Shown: positions 10,325-22,506 of the stretch, piece after piece
How positions within the stretch are numbered: the first letter of the stretch is position 1
How the letters are laid out: each line of letters begins with the position of its first letter
Source of the DNA: Bradysia coprophila
Lineage: Eukaryota; Arthropoda; Insecta; Diptera; Sciaridae
Length of the DNA stretch: 64,000 nucleotides
Assembly: GCF_014529535.1 (NCBI RefSeq)
Contig: NW_023503584.1
Location: 1,868,311 to 1,932,310 of the forward strand
Direction of reading: 5' to 3'
Position numbers and translations under genes: made by a program
The notes under the pieces: model-generated
The model's database searches: none
What the model was told of the DNA's origin: nothing
What the model saw: only the letters and a program-made list of their open reading frames with translations

Positions 10325-11317
10325 GCCCCGTACGAAGTACTGGGGGCTTATAAGATTAATATGCCGTTTGTAACACGTCGAATTGGAAGCAGACAGTAAG
10401 GGCAAAGCATTTGGTTATGTTAATAGAAGACGAATCCGCAATAAAAAAATGTCCGTCCGTCCGTCTGTGACCCCTCTAGCATGAGTAAATCACAACCTTT
10501 TTTCAAAATTCTTTTTTTCCCCGATTGGTATCGACAAAAGTAAGGTCAAGTTCGAAAATGGGCATGGTAGGGTCGGCCCTTCCAGAGCTAGGGCCCTATA
10601 GGTGTTTTTCAGCCTTTCGACGATATCTACCGAAATACGCACGCAATAGCTGCTTGTGATATATCAAATGAAAGGTATGAAAGGTATGAAAGTTGCTGAA
10701 CATTGTTTTTGGGTAAGATCCAACGTGGGCTTGTTGGGAGAGCTCAAAGGTCGTTACTAGGCCCTAAGTGTTTTTTGCACATAAATCGAGTAAATCTCAT
10801 CCGATTTTGCCAGATTTAGTTTTTTATGGAAGGTAATTGAATACCGAAAAGAACGTGGCGATTTTGCTAGTTTTTGTTTCATTTGAGAGATAATTGAATG
10901 CCGAATAGAATGATGGCAAAAAAAGTTTCAAATTTGGTCCCTTGGACTAAGGCCGCTACTCGGCCCTAAGTATTTTTTGCACATAAATCGAGTAAATCTC
11001 ATCCGATTTTGCTAGCTTTTGTTTCATTTGAGAGGTAATTGAATATCCAATGGAAGGTTGGCAAAAAATTTGGTGCTTCTAAGATAATGTCGTAAATTGT
11101 TGGTTTTATTTGAGAGGTACTTCGTACGGGCTTTCGTAATTGCGCTATGCGCAATTTTAAAAATGAACACTTTCAGTAAATTTGACCATGCCCAACTTGA
11201 CTTGCATTTTGGTAACAGACGCATTAGAGGGTTGTAGACGTATTAGGGTTCCGGGCGTATTACGGCTACGGACGTATTATGGTTACGGACGAAATAGGAT
11301 TACGGGTCGTACGGGGC
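10325..11317. mobile_element. Non-autonomous element with GCCCCGTACGA termini, about 1 kb
   Basis: Ends are GCCCCGTACGA and TCGTACGGGGC, each flanked by TA (10323-10324, 11318-11319), compatible with a TA duplication. A second inverted pair (AGGTACTTCGTACGGGC near 11115) lies inside. The interior carries long imperfect direct repeats (CACATAAATCGAGTAAATCT at about 10779 and 10980; TTTCATTTGAGAGGTAATTG variants), a TCCGTCCGTC run at 10451, and several GACGTATTA-type units at 11226-11290. No transposase ORF is visible. Confidence 0.65.
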
Positions 11318-11571
11318 TAAGTCGCAGCAAACGCTCCGACTGTTCTGATGCCTTGTTTTTTTTAAATATTGTTAAGCACTTATATCACATTGGCAAAGGG
11401 TCTTTTTAGTTTTAGTTTATTTCAAAAAATTCATGTTTATCAATTATCTGAACGTGCCCTTGGTTAGCCTCTATAAAAATCTTATTTCATCCTTGAACAA
11501 ATGTTCTTAACTTTCTAGAAACAACAATCGTATGAAGATATAAAAACTAACTCATTGTTTGCTGATAAGGC

Positions 11572-12275
11572 AACGTCAGATTTTCTTAACGCTAAATGCC
11601 ACACACTAACGCTAACGCTAAATCCGTACGCTAATGGCAAATGCCGACGATAAAGGCAACATTAACGAGTTAGCCGACGCCATGTTGCTTTTAAATTTAA
11701 CATCTGTGAGGCCAGCAATATCAGGCACTTTTTCATCTCTGAATATATCAGCAATCGCTGTTTGAAATTTAAAAATTAATTCATTGCCATATTTCTAAGG
11801 TCCATTAATATGAGATTCGCCTTTTATTTGCAAGAAATTTACTGAAATTAAAAATTTATTTATGAAATATGGATACATGGTCGGACATTTTTGATTCCAA
11901 TTCGAATTGATTCTATTTCATATTGCACTGCATTTGATTTCTTTAATCTTACATCAAAATGGCCGACCATGTATCCATATTTCATAAATAAATTTTTAAT
12001 TTCAGTAAATTTCTTGCAAATAAAAGGCGAATCTCATATTAATGGACCTTAGAATTTTGGCAATGAATTAATTTTTAAATTTCAAACAGCGATTGCTGAT
12101 ATATTCAGAGATGAAAAAGTGCCTGATATTGCTGGCCTCACAGATGTTAAATTTAAAAGCAACATTGCGTCGGCTAACTCGTTAATGTTGCCTTTATCGT
12201 CGGCATTTGCCATTAGCGTACGGATTTAGCGTTAGCGTTAGTGTGTGGCATTTAGCGTTAAGAAAATCTGACGTT
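11572..12275. mobile_element. Large foldback element, near-perfect inverted repeat of about 324 bp per arm
   Basis: Arms 11572-11895 and 11953-12275 are almost exact reverse complements around a 57-nt spacer. Outer ends read AACGTCAGATTTTCTTAACG. Sub-terminal GCTAACGCTAAAT repeats are typical of foldback elements. There is no ORF and no clear TSD. The few mismatches imply a young or gene-converted palindrome; a transcript would form a long double-stranded hairpin. Confidence 0.85.
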
Positions 12276-12494
12276 CTCTATTGTTCAAAGGATTATCGAT
12301 GTTTCGATTGTTTTCGTTTTCATCTTAGACTACCTCTCTAAATAAGTTTTAAACAATTTTAGCAACGATTTTCACTGCAAACCGTAGATAATAGTGCACT
12401 GAATTGTCTCGTTTCATCTGCTATCGGAACTGATGACAATAATAAGGGTTGAGCTGAGCACTAGCTAGAGTGTTCTCTTATAAAGTGCATCGAA

Positions 12495-12530
12495 TTTTTT
12501 TGACGTAGTAGATTTTGTATCAGTAATGAT
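12495..12530 (+). repeat. Fragment of the GAAGTA-AAGATTT family
   Basis: ACGTAGTAGATTTTGTATCAG matches only the core block of the family. Confidence 0.3.
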
Positions 12531-12642
12531 TTCGTTGCGATACGCTAATCGTTTCTTAATCTAAATTTGATATCAAATCGTGTGTCACTCGATACCAAAC
12601 GAGACTTTTTACTTAGATTAAAAATATTTCGCATCTGCGCCT

Positions 12643-12690
12643 TCTATTCGGCTCGGGATACAAACTTCCCCCTAGTAGGGGAATTCTACT
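12643..12690. repeat. Fragment sharing GGATACAAACTTCCCCCT with 7440-7780
   Basis: The shared 18-bp phrase follows CGGCTCG/CGGCTCT in both places, so the two are probably relics of one dispersed family. Confidence 0.45.
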
Positions 12691-15020
12691 AATTCACTAC
12701 AATTTAAACACTGAGACTTGGGGATGCTGTCCCCGGAAAATGTCTTTATTGATCGATCGTACAGTTGTAACTGAGGCTTTTCCATACATATTTTTTCGTG
12801 TAACTGTTCCAGTGTACACTTAGATGTCTTTCATTTTAATGGCAATCTTGATCAGTAATTCAGCGAATGTTCATGAGATACAATTCTCAACAATTGTACT
12901 GCGTTTCCTTTCATAATTTGTAAATTTTCCTAAACAAATTGATTAACTAGAGCTACGTGCCAGGCGTATCCCTATTTCTAATTCCACACACTCTACACTC
13001 TACATATGCAAAATATGTTCGAGAAAAACATTTGGTTCAAGAAAATGGAATTAATTACAAAAGCAAGTTAAAATACAAAACAACAAGACAATAGAGAAGG
13101 AGTGATACTGTCAACAGAAGATTTTCGTAAATTTTATCAGCCCATAATGTTGATTGTCTAAACTCTCACTAGTTCATTGAGCGTTTAACTTTAACTACTT
13201 TAAATTCACCAGAACTTTTGGCATAAATTCACTAAAAAAAACAAGAATTCCTAATTGCTCAATTTGCAATGTAAAATACATTTCAATTAAACGTCGCTGC
13301 GATGTTATAGGCGACAATATATTAGGCGATATTATAATGCCTGATTTCCACCGATCAAAATTCCATTTGTGATAATTGGAAATGAGATGATGGAAACAAC
13401 AAACATTTACTCGATTATGTAAACATTTCGCTCTAGCGAAGCAATCGAAAATTTTAATACAGATGTTTCATTTGTTATTCAGCTGAACCGATAAAAACAT
13501 TATACCACTGAAGTAAATATGATATGACGTGCATATAGTTCATGGTGAAAATGTTATATTGCAGAAGTACAACAGCACAGAGAGATATGTTTAACAACAA
13601 GATGATTTATAGAGTAGGTCGCATGTATGCAAATCGTCTTCTTGATCGCATCGATACTATAAGCAAGTACAAACAGAGAAGGGAAATAAAATAACACAAA
13701 TTGCTGTTATGTCTGTACTGTCATTGTATAACATCTACCTGCCATTCATGGGATTTATGTGGAAACGAAATTTGGGTTATGGCACTCACGTTTGGTGCTA
13801 AATAAAAGTAACAGCCAAAATATGACTGATACGAAATGTGGTGGTGAGCCTTATTGAAGCAAGACGTATGGAACCATATTCTCTGTTATGGACGCCGTGG
13901 AGCTCATCAAGAGAAATGTATGTTAAAATAGATGAAGTAATAGATTTTTTATCAGTTAGTTGAAAATACTAGACTTCCATTTTCAAGTAGTGTCAAGTAG
14001 TGGAAAAAAGCATTGTTCATACGGCATTGCACCATAGGATCTATTTTAGGGTAATTATATTCTCTTAAATTTTTCTAAAATAACAACAAATCCGTTATAT
14101 TCTGATGGTATTTCAGAGAAAAGTCCAAAGTTACATGTTTTTCCAAAATTTACGTGATCAGTACAACCGATTTCATTGAGATGCACTCGAATTCACCCGA
14201 AAAAATGTCGTCTTACATAGAAAATGTTAAACTTATACTAAAGGAGGTACAAGATTTGTGTTGAACATTAGATACTTCGAACAACAGAAGTGCCAGATTT
14301 TATACTACAGTTGAAAGACAACGTTCATGACTGTGCACAGAGTATACACTTCAAAATTAAACAGTAATAGATGATTATTTAAATCTCCATTTTCGGCAAT
14401 ATAATACACATTTTTATGCGACGACATGTATATTTCGATTGTATTTATCACCCAGCATTTAACCTTTCCATATCAATGAATATTGCATTGCATATTGGAC
14501 AGCAACTTACCGAATTTAGAAACGTAAATAAAAATGCGAATACACAATGCCAAAGGTTATTGCATATTAGATTTGTGCAATAAAACAGATATATCGGAAT
14601 CATTTGAAACAATTTTCGCAAAATATATTTAAGTATTTTCGGTTTGAATATAAAATTGTAGACAGTGAGAAAGATCTAATAGGCTTTACCATTTTGGATG
14701 CGATTAGTAGAGAATGGAAATTCGTAAAGAATAGGAGATCGATATGATGCAACCTATGAAATTTATAGAACTTTTCTTGGTGGTCATATGGAAATGTCTA
14801 CACCTGAAACCTAAAAAATTGTCGTCGAAGTTTTAAAAATATAGAAAAGTACTTAATTTGTCTCTACAACCGTTGGATACGGGATTATAAAAATTAAGTA
14901 GTTGTTCGGGGTTCAATTAATTTTGAAAAGAGATACTCTGGGTGCAGTTCATCTTATGTAATAAAAAAGTCGTCGTTGAAGGGTTTTAATTTAATTTTAT
15001 ATTTACTGTAACTTCCTATA
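12691..15020. other. Intergenic, no gene seen
   Basis: AT-rich. Only a short repeat fragment at 13915-13970 (GATGAAGTAATAGATTTTTTATCAG) belongs to a recognised family. No coding exon found. Confidence 0.5.
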
Positions 15021-15115
15021 CAGGGAGGTGTTGTGGTTTGTAAATGATTTCAATTTACATTAAGTGAAACATACTAGACATCAAAATCTGAAGTGAAAGC
15101 ATTTTTGCTCATGTT

Positions 15116-15187
15116 GTCTACAGCTGGGCTTGAACTAGCAACCTCTGGTTTATAAATCCAGCGCCTATCCAACTCGACCAACGAGAC
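15116..15187 (-). other. tRNA-like sequence, left arm (mirror copy)
   Basis: Reverse-complement counterpart of the 72-nt tRNA-like segment at 15706-15777, with the same stems and the same mismatches. The two would face away from each other as outward Pol III units within one palindrome. Confidence 0.6.
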
Positions 15188-15705
15188 GAGCAAAAATGAA
15201 GTCATTTCAGATGTTTATGTGCCACATTTAACGTTAACCACTAATGCCAACAATATTCATGTCATTACTAGCTCACAGGCTCGCATGAATATTGTTTGCC
15301 ACACATCAGTAACTACGCTGATCTATCCAATACACTTCGTCTCCATTTGATGTCTAGTATGTTTCACTTAATGTAAATTAAAATTTGTTGGTTTCACACC
15401 AGAGTTCATAGGAACTCATAATTCTGTATTTGTTCAGTTGAGTTAGTCTCATTTCTCCAAACAATGGCCTTAGTTGGCCATTGTCGTAAAATCCACACTA
15501 TACGATGACATCGAACTGATGCCGACTATAATCGTGTAAATACGAATGGAGAACGAAGTGTATTGGATAGATCAGCGTAGTTACTGATGTGTGGCAAACA
15601 ATATTCATGCGAGCCTGTGAGCTAGTAATGACATGAATATTGTTGGCATTAGTGGTTAACGTTAAATGTGGCACATAAACATCTGAAATGACTTCATTTT
15701 TGCTC

Positions 15706-15777
15706 GTCTCGTTGGTCGAGTTGGATAGGCGCTGGATTTATAAACCAGAGGTTGCTAGTTCAAGCCCAGCTGTAGAC
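15706..15777 (+). other. tRNA-like sequence (isoleucine-like, UAU in anticodon position), right arm
   Basis: The 72 nt can fold partly as a cloverleaf: anticodon arm CTGGA-TTTATAA-ACCAG (one A-A mismatch), T arm GCTAG-TTCAAGC-CCAGC and a short D arm. The acceptor stem pairs only in its first 4 positions. The A-box-like TGGTCGAGTTGG and B-box-like AGTTCAAGCCC could recruit Pol III. It is more likely the head of a SINE than a working tRNA gene. Confidence 0.6.
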
Positions 15778-16487
15778 AACATGAGCAAAAATGCTTTCAC
15801 TTCAGATTTTGATGTCTAGTATGTTTCACTTAATGTAAATTAAAATTTGTTGGTTTCACACCAGAGTTCATAGGAACTCATAATTCTGTAAATGATTTCA
15901 CAAAAATTTGGTTAACAAATAAAAAAAAAACTAGATTTTTAATTTTATTTTTATTGCGAGTGCGAGCCTAACATAAATTGAGAAAATTAAAATCTAGATT
16001 TTTATTTGTTCAACGAAATTCTTGTGGAATCAATTATTTTCAATCCACAACAACTCCCAAATTAGAAAACATGTCGAATTTGACTTTACTCTCTCTGTAA
16101 CGAAGCGAAAGCGACAGACTTTTTTATTACTTCTTTTGATCTAACATAATTCAAAAGAAATTATTAATTCGAACTTTGTTACATCAATACCCTCTCTTGC
16201 AAACAAACTTCGTTTTGACGCTGTCAAAATACCGCTTTGTTCCTTTGTTTGTAGAATCATACACTGTTGACTAATTTCTAATTTTACATGTAAAATGCAA
16301 AGGCTGCGTTGCATTTTTACCACCTTAGCAAATGAAGTTAGGTTGCTACAGGGGGTATTGGTTACATCATTTAACATACTTTTTGCTGAATAAGAGCACA
16401 TCAGTCAGAGCTCGTTCGTCTATTGTTATCGTTGTTTTGAGAATAGACCGAACTGACTAATTTCGTCTGTAAAAGGTATCTGTGCTC

Positions 16488-16680
16488 CAGGGCCTATTTT
16501 ACGGAAACATGTTTTTCAAGTTTTTGAAAGTTTCCAAAATGTTTCTGAAAAGTTTCTTAAAGTTTCTGAAGTTTCTTAAAGTTTCTAGAAAAGTTTCCTT
16601 AAAAAACTTTAAGAAACTTTAAGAAACATTTTGGAAACTTTCAGAAACTTGAGAAACATGTTTCCGTAAAATAGGCCCTG
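16488..16680. mobile_element. hAT-type miniature foldback, 193 bp
   Basis: Inverted repeats start CAGGGCCTATTTTACGG and extend to the centre through GTTTCTTAAAG-type repeats. Exact 8-bp duplications CTGTGCTC lie at 16480-16487 and 16681-16688. There is no coding capacity. Confidence 0.85.
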
Positions 16681-16729
16681 CTGTGCTCTCTCTAAGGAAT
16701 TTTCATCAACTGTTCTACGAAGGCCGTAC

Positions 16730-16950
16730 TAACCTGTCACATCGGTTATTCATCTGTTATCGATAACAGCGACCAAAATAATAACTAGCTTTGAGCAATA
16801 TGGTCCTTTATATAGTAAAATGCTCAAGAAATTGAAGTACAAGATTTGAAATCAACCGATTAAAAATACTTTGATCGATGAAAGTAATAGAGCCGATAAT
16901 AATACTGTTCAGTGTACAGTGTTCATATGCTTGCCGTCTGTAACAGATTA
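16730..16950 (+). mobile_element. GAAGTA-AAGATTT miniature family, full-length copy
   Basis: About 220 bp with short imperfect inverted ends TAACCTGTCACATCGG / CCGTCTGTAACAGATTA. Order inside: TTCATCTGTTATCGATAAC, ATATGGTCCTTTATATAG, TTGAAGTACAAGATTTG, TCAACCGATTAAAAATAC, TTTGATCGATGAAAGTAATAG. It matches 28483-28688 (opposite strand) along its whole length. Confidence 0.7.
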
Positions 16951-19060
16951 AAGAAAAGCAAAACCACTGAATACATATCATGGTGGTCTTCCATGAGTCA
17001 TAGAGTCTTGAAAATTGGTTACTGAGGAAAAGTTAGGAAAAGCGCAGAATTTTCAAGCCGGTACTTGTCGCGTGAACATTTTGATGCGTGGAAATATTTT
17101 TGAAGAGTGAACATAGTTGTTTGGGGAACAAGGCCGTGGGTACTCCACTAGTTCCATAAATAAATGTTCATCAAGCCTGACGTCAGACTTTCCTCTGAAA
17201 ATAATGTTCTTCATGCAACATGTCTATTCAACTTCAGTGTCTAACATCATTTTCTACACACGTACAACTTGATCCTAATTATGCTGTTAGAACTAGAAAT
17301 AGATTTTCTTATCGAACGTCTGAAAATTCGGTAACCTTCCTGTAAAACGCTTGAAACAATAGACGATTGTTGGCGACATTCACATCATTTCTATACAAAT
17401 GAAAACGCAGAAACTCGATGTTCATCTAATGCATCTAGAATATATTTTCCATGCAAGAACTTGATTTCTGCTAGCTTTGTACACAAGTCTGTTTGATGCG
17501 CTCAACCCTTCAGTAAATTATTTATTTATCACTTTCAGCACAAAGATGGATGTTACGGTTGGGAAAATGTTTTTGTTTCTTTATTAAAATATTATTATTG
17601 TTGTTGTTGTTGTTGTAGGTTATTAGTGTTTGTAACATAAATTTATTGACCTTTTGATTAGCATAAAATACAATTGCTCAAAAGGCAGACAAATTATAAG
17701 CTGCGATTCAGCATTTTGTATTATAGTTAAATGAGCAAACACAAAGAAAATAATGCACCGAACAAGTACCTCATCATCCATATCGATGAATATTTGCGTG
17801 TTATGAACACAGGACAATGTGTTCGTATTATACCAGCAATATTTTATACGAAAAGTGAATGCAGCTGATCGACCTTGATGGCTGGAGGTGTCGTTGGTAT
17901 TATATAGATATATGATCTAAGAGCAGTTCATATAATATTATAAGTATAATAATGTGTAAATATCTCTCTGTAAAACGGTTCGATATCAATAAGTGACTAT
18001 TTAATTAAAATATTGCAAATTGGGATTGGTGTATCCGCATTTTGGTTTGGTATTATATTTTAATGCAAAGCTAAAAGAAAGGTAGAACACCGTCAATAAT
18101 CTTAAATTTTATTTAAGCAAAATTGCATGTAATTCAAACATACCTGTTATGTATAGCCATTCAATTTGTAATATTTTTGATATTTCGTTCAGATAATGAC
18201 TGCGTTGTTTGTACGAAAATATGATTAATAAAATGAATACTGAAAAGTTAGCCATAGAATTAGGTTGGGTGTGTAGGTGTTGCTGTAGCTAAAGATCAAT
18301 TATGTCAAATATATTGCAGAAACAATTTTTGTTTTTTGAATCGCAATTTTTGTTTCAATTTTTTTTTTGTGAGCAACTAATATTCTAATGAGATTGCATT
18401 TTACGAAACAACCACACGGATAATCTTTCCTAAAATGCCGTTTTGTCTCTCAGTATAATTATGCTACACCAGACTGGTGTTGGCTTCATATCGGAACTGG
18501 TTAAAAAGAACACAAAATATCATTCGGCAATAAATTTTGTAAATTAATGATTGGAACGTGGGACATTTATCTATATGCTGTTGGTGTTTTCCATAACTGC
18601 TGCAGTTGACCTAACCATCGTTTTTTTTAGAGCAACAAAAAAAGATGATGGTAAAATTCACAGATTCTTGTTTTATCACTATCATCGTTTGGAACATTTT
18701 GCTATTGTTGTTACAAGGTTTCTCGTTTAACTCGTCCATTGAATTAAATCTTTTCAAACTCTATCAAATTTCAAAAGTCACATTTTTTATGACAAAAATC
18801 CGGATGCTGTCCATACCGTGTTGTCATTAAGAATTGAGTCAAGATTTCAATCAAGGAAATATAAATTGATTATGGCGGCAGAACTACTTATTTACGGTCA
18901 CATTCTTATATGATCCTTACCGATATTCGATTACCGATGTTTCCCTGAAATATATTAAAAATGTCGAAGGTGGGGAAGATTGGTCACGTGGTCCAGCCAT
19001 TTTTATTCTGTAGCGAACATTATGTGGCTATTTGTGTAGCGAACATTTTCTAGCTTATAT
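16951..19060. other. Intergenic, no gene seen
   Basis: AT-rich with a short (TTG)n run at about 17593-17617. ORFs at 17623-17817 and 18645-18830 lack recognisable content. Confidence 0.5.
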
Positions 19061-19064
19061 GTTT

Positions 19065-19180
19065 CCTAACAGTATATCTGTTATCGACAATGACGAACTA
19101 AAACAAACGATGAAGTAAAGGATTTTGTATCAATCTATGGAAAGCTCTTACATCAAAAGAAGTAGTAGACTCGATGTTTA
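19065..19180 (+). repeat. Partial copy of the GAAGTA-AAGATTT family
   Basis: ATCTGTTATCGACAATGACG followed by GATGAAGTAAAGGATTTTGT, as in the other copies. Confidence 0.5.
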
Positions 19181-20559
19181 TTTTGAAAAATGTAGAAAGT
19201 TTTCAATGACAAACGTGACTCAACAAAAATTGAAATGAAAAGTGTCACGGTAGTTCAATCAGTTACAGCAACGCACTGAAAAAATGAAAATTGTGTACTC
19301 GATTTCAACCTGTTCCAATTTATCACATGTCAATCACATATCCACAAGTACACCGTGAACCATTTACATCTACTCATGCGTACTCTAACGGCACGTTGCC
19401 TAGGCGTAACCTTAAACATATCGAATGTCGACACGATCAAGGAGGAACAGATCCATGGTTGTCCTTATGAAAAAGATATTCTCGGTCAGAAACGCTAAAG
19501 CCACCATAGAACACCACAATGTTTCCGTTTTTGGCTGTTACTAGTTGTGGATTTCAGAGAAAGAATTCTGACCGATTTTCGTAATTTAGTTAGTAATGTG
19601 TTAGTTCTCGGACACTCTTAGGTACACTTAGGTACATTTAATTACCTATACATCGTACGAGTCTCACCTGCCTTTCTCAAATGATCTAGTTTTTAGCTGG
19701 ATATAAACTCACGCGAATTAACCAAATCTACAACGTCTCAACTTCCATTTGGCTTCCACAATAATGAAACTTTAGAATTGATAACATGCAGAGCATTTAT
19801 GCACTTCAATGGTCATCTGGAGCAAATATATCAAATTTAAAACTCAACATGTTGCATTTTATTTAATCTTCTCACCATGCCACCATATTAAACACACAGT
19901 ACACAGACAGACAACAACAAAAATAAAGAAGCTTCCATCTCTGTTATGTGATGGTCACATCATAAAAGTAAAAGTATTTCGTAATTCTATTTTACTCTTT
20001 TCTCGTTTAATATATTTATCTCGAAGTAATTAATCTCAGACCTAATAAATTCATTAAAAATGTTAATTTGATCAGAAATGTAACTTTTGCCCGGTGAAGT
20101 TTGTTTTCATTTTTAATGGAAATTTAATTAGCCTTTAGTCTCGCGTCAGATTTTTTGGTAGGGATTAGCATAATGATTGTGATGAGTGGAATCTTTCTTA
20201 TTTTATTATTATTTTTTGTTCATTATTTAGCATTGTTGTGTCTCACCAAAGACGTGTGTTACCTGTAGTTCAACGAATATAATATGAGGTAATACTACAA
20301 TAAAAAGTGACTTTCGATCACGTGAATTAAACTCTGTTATGGTGGAGAGACAAATTTATGATTTGAAATTATCTAACATCAATGATGTGACTTGATTTAT
20401 AAATTTGCGTTTTGTTGCTTTATTCTTCACGTCCTAATAAATTGAAAACGTTTTTAAACGCTTCATTATAACTTTTGCGCTTTTACTATTCGTAATTATT
20501 GCTTATGGATGTGGAGCATGTGGTTCGTGTTTTAGTGGGAAGTTATCGTTGAAATTATA
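19181..20559. other. Intergenic, no gene seen
   Basis: No supportable exon or repeat. The ORF at 19809-20033 is AT-driven and unrecognised. Confidence 0.5.
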
Positions 20560-21169
20560 TTTGAGGTGAAAAATCTCGCTCCGCTCGTATGGAATGCTGC
20601 TGAATTTAGGATTACACTATCAACAACCAAGGTGGCATGGTGAACTCACTCTGTTATGAAAATACGGAATACCACTTAAATTTTTATTTTCGAACTTTTA
20701 GCGGACTTACGGCTTCAATTGTAACTAAAATTTCAACGCTGTTTTCTCTTAGAAATAACGAATTGTTAACTAACAACTAGGCGTGCGGGACATTCTCAAA
20801 ATTATCGATAATATCGATCGAACGAAATTGTCGATAATTGTTTGATCAAATCGTTATCCATAATCCATGATTATCGATAGTCAAAATCATTATCGCCCGT
20901 GCCTATTAACCAACAATGAATTTTGTATGCTGACTTTTATATTTTCACTCAGACTAAAAGCTTCAAATCTGAAACTTGACCTGGATCTCATTTTGGTTGC
21001 AACAGCTTTCATTTTTTCTTACTCATCGTGATCGAATAACTGCTCGATTCAATTTAATTAGATTTTGAAAATCCATAATTAGTATATTGTGCACCGCGCA
21101 ATGTCGTTTTTTTTTGTAGCACTAGCCTTAAGTTTACCATACGAGCGAAGCGAGATTTTAAACCTCAAA
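20560..21169. mobile_element. Inverted-repeat element, about 610 bp
   Basis: Imperfect terminal inverted repeats of about 32 bp: TTTGAGGTGAAAAATCTCGC at the left, mirrored by GCGAGATTTTAAACCTCAAA at 21150-21169; both ends include CGCTCGTATGG. It encloses a second, smaller element at 20778-20905. No ORF is seen. Confidence 0.6.
20778..20905. mobile_element. Nested miniature element, TAGGC termini, 128 bp
   Basis: Ends TAGGCGTGCGGGACA and CCCGTGCCTA, with an interior rich in ATTATCGATA palindromes, resembling the hAT-type element in the hydrolase intron. Flanks (TTAACTAACAA / TTAACCAACAA) are similar but out of register, so a TSD is only suggestive. Confidence 0.5.
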
Positions 21170-22506
21170 AAACGATATTTAGAGAAATCGCAGATCAATT
21201 TTCGAAATTTTTTCAGAGAAAGAAAAGAAATTTACCTCGATAAACATTTCTACTTCTAAAGATGGACAGTCCTATATTGTCCTTGGGCCGAATAGCAGGA
21301 ATAGCAGGACGAATAGCAGGAAAATTTTCTGGAATTTTCGACAATTTCTAGACATTTCTAACATTTCCTAGAACACAATTTTGAAGAAAATTCTAGAAAA
21401 ATCTGGATATTTAAAAAAGAAAAAGCAAAACGTTTTCTTGTAAGTATAGATCTTTGCTGATAGTATGTAGGAGACTAATGACCCGCGCAGATGTATGGTG
21501 TACAAGAGACGAACGATATTCAATAATTCGAGCGCGTGGGCCTTTATTCACTTCGAATTAACTTATTTGATCGAAAAAGCATCAAAAACATCTAGATATC
21601 GAGCACAGGTACGACAATATGAGTACAGAGATTGCAGAAAATATTTTAAAAATTTAACGCCATTCAAAATGCTCCCCAGTTATAGGTATTTTTCGTTAAA
21701 TATTTACAGTTAGTGGTAAACAAACCCATATGGTATATTATAGGTATACCCACCTCCAAATCATCTTGTGTGAAGCTAAATTCATGGTACCTGTTTTAAG
21801 TATTAAATGCTCTAGTCCGATTTGTTTAGAAGAAAAAACCATATTTCATGGTAAATTTACGTTGTTGGAGCTTTTTATTGTACAATCAATTCATTGAATT
21901 GCCGATGCATTATACGTTTATCATGTTAAGTAATACACGAAACAATCAATTAAACCAAAGATTTTTTACTGCTGATACTTAAATTACAGAAATGGATATT
22001 TGGTAAAAATGCATTAACAAAGTGAAAGATTTTAAGCTACAGAATGTAACCAGTACCTGTATGCTGAATCCATTAAGTTTTTTGTTGTTGTTGTAGGCAA
22101 ATTATCGGTCTGTTTAATGGGTCATCAATACAAGAATTGTGACCTTTCGTTCAAAAGTAACTTCAGTCAATGCCAACAGATACTGAAAAAAGGCTCATTA
22201 GCCCAAATAGTTTTTGTACAAAAAAATAGCTAAATTTATCAGCTAATCTAAATAAAATGCGAAATTGAACTTACCATTTTTATCATAATGTACGATATAA
22301 GTATACGCCAACTATCGAAAGAAAAGTAGAATTTAATTTGCATTCACTTTATACTATCGAAACGATTTACTTTATATTACAAGAAAATGTAACGAATGTA
22401 AAGTAAAGGACACACCACACAGCTCTAAGAATTATGTTATTGTTTTACATAAGAAACTTCATGACGCCATACACAGCATAACTTAATCTATCAGTGATTT
22501 TCTATT
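21170..22506. other. Intergenic, no gene seen
   Basis: Includes three AATAGCAGGA-type units at 21288-21325 and AT-rich sequence. No supportable exon. Confidence 0.5.

Larger units (their letters stand above)
15053..15886. mobile_element. Foldback element with paired tRNA-like segments and a 14-bp target duplication
   Basis: A 14-bp duplication TGTAAATGATTTCA (15039-15052, 15887-15900) bounds the unit. Two arms of equal length (about 15052-15340 and 15553-15841) are reverse complements, each containing a 72-nt tRNA-like segment. An 80-bp tail (GATGTCTAG ... AATTCTGTA) occurs twice in direct orientation (15349-15428, 15811-15890). The variable-length TSD and tRNA-like promoter suggest SINE-type retroposition, although a head-to-head dimer is unusual and no poly-A tail is seen. 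Confidence 0.75.
15021..16063. mobile_element. TTTGGGA-family miniature element, split by a later 834-bp insertion
   Basis: The left end (15021-15052) and the remainder (15887-16063) rejoin across the foldback at 15053-15886. Terminal inverted repeats run through GGTTAACAAATAAAAA / TTTTTATTTGTTCAACGA and the outer TTGTTGTGGATTG-type ends. Without the insertion it would be about 200 bp. The element at 1088-1274 has related ends. Confidence 0.65.

Noticed and set aside
11590..11640. Telomere-like repeats (GCTAACGCTAAAT)
   Set aside because: Units are irregular, few and mirrored in the opposite arm of a foldback, so they are element sub-terminal repeats.
15116..15777. A pair of functional tRNA-Ile genes
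   Set aside because: Acceptor stem pairs only partly, the anticodon stem has an A-A mismatch in both copies, and both lie inside a transposable palindrome.
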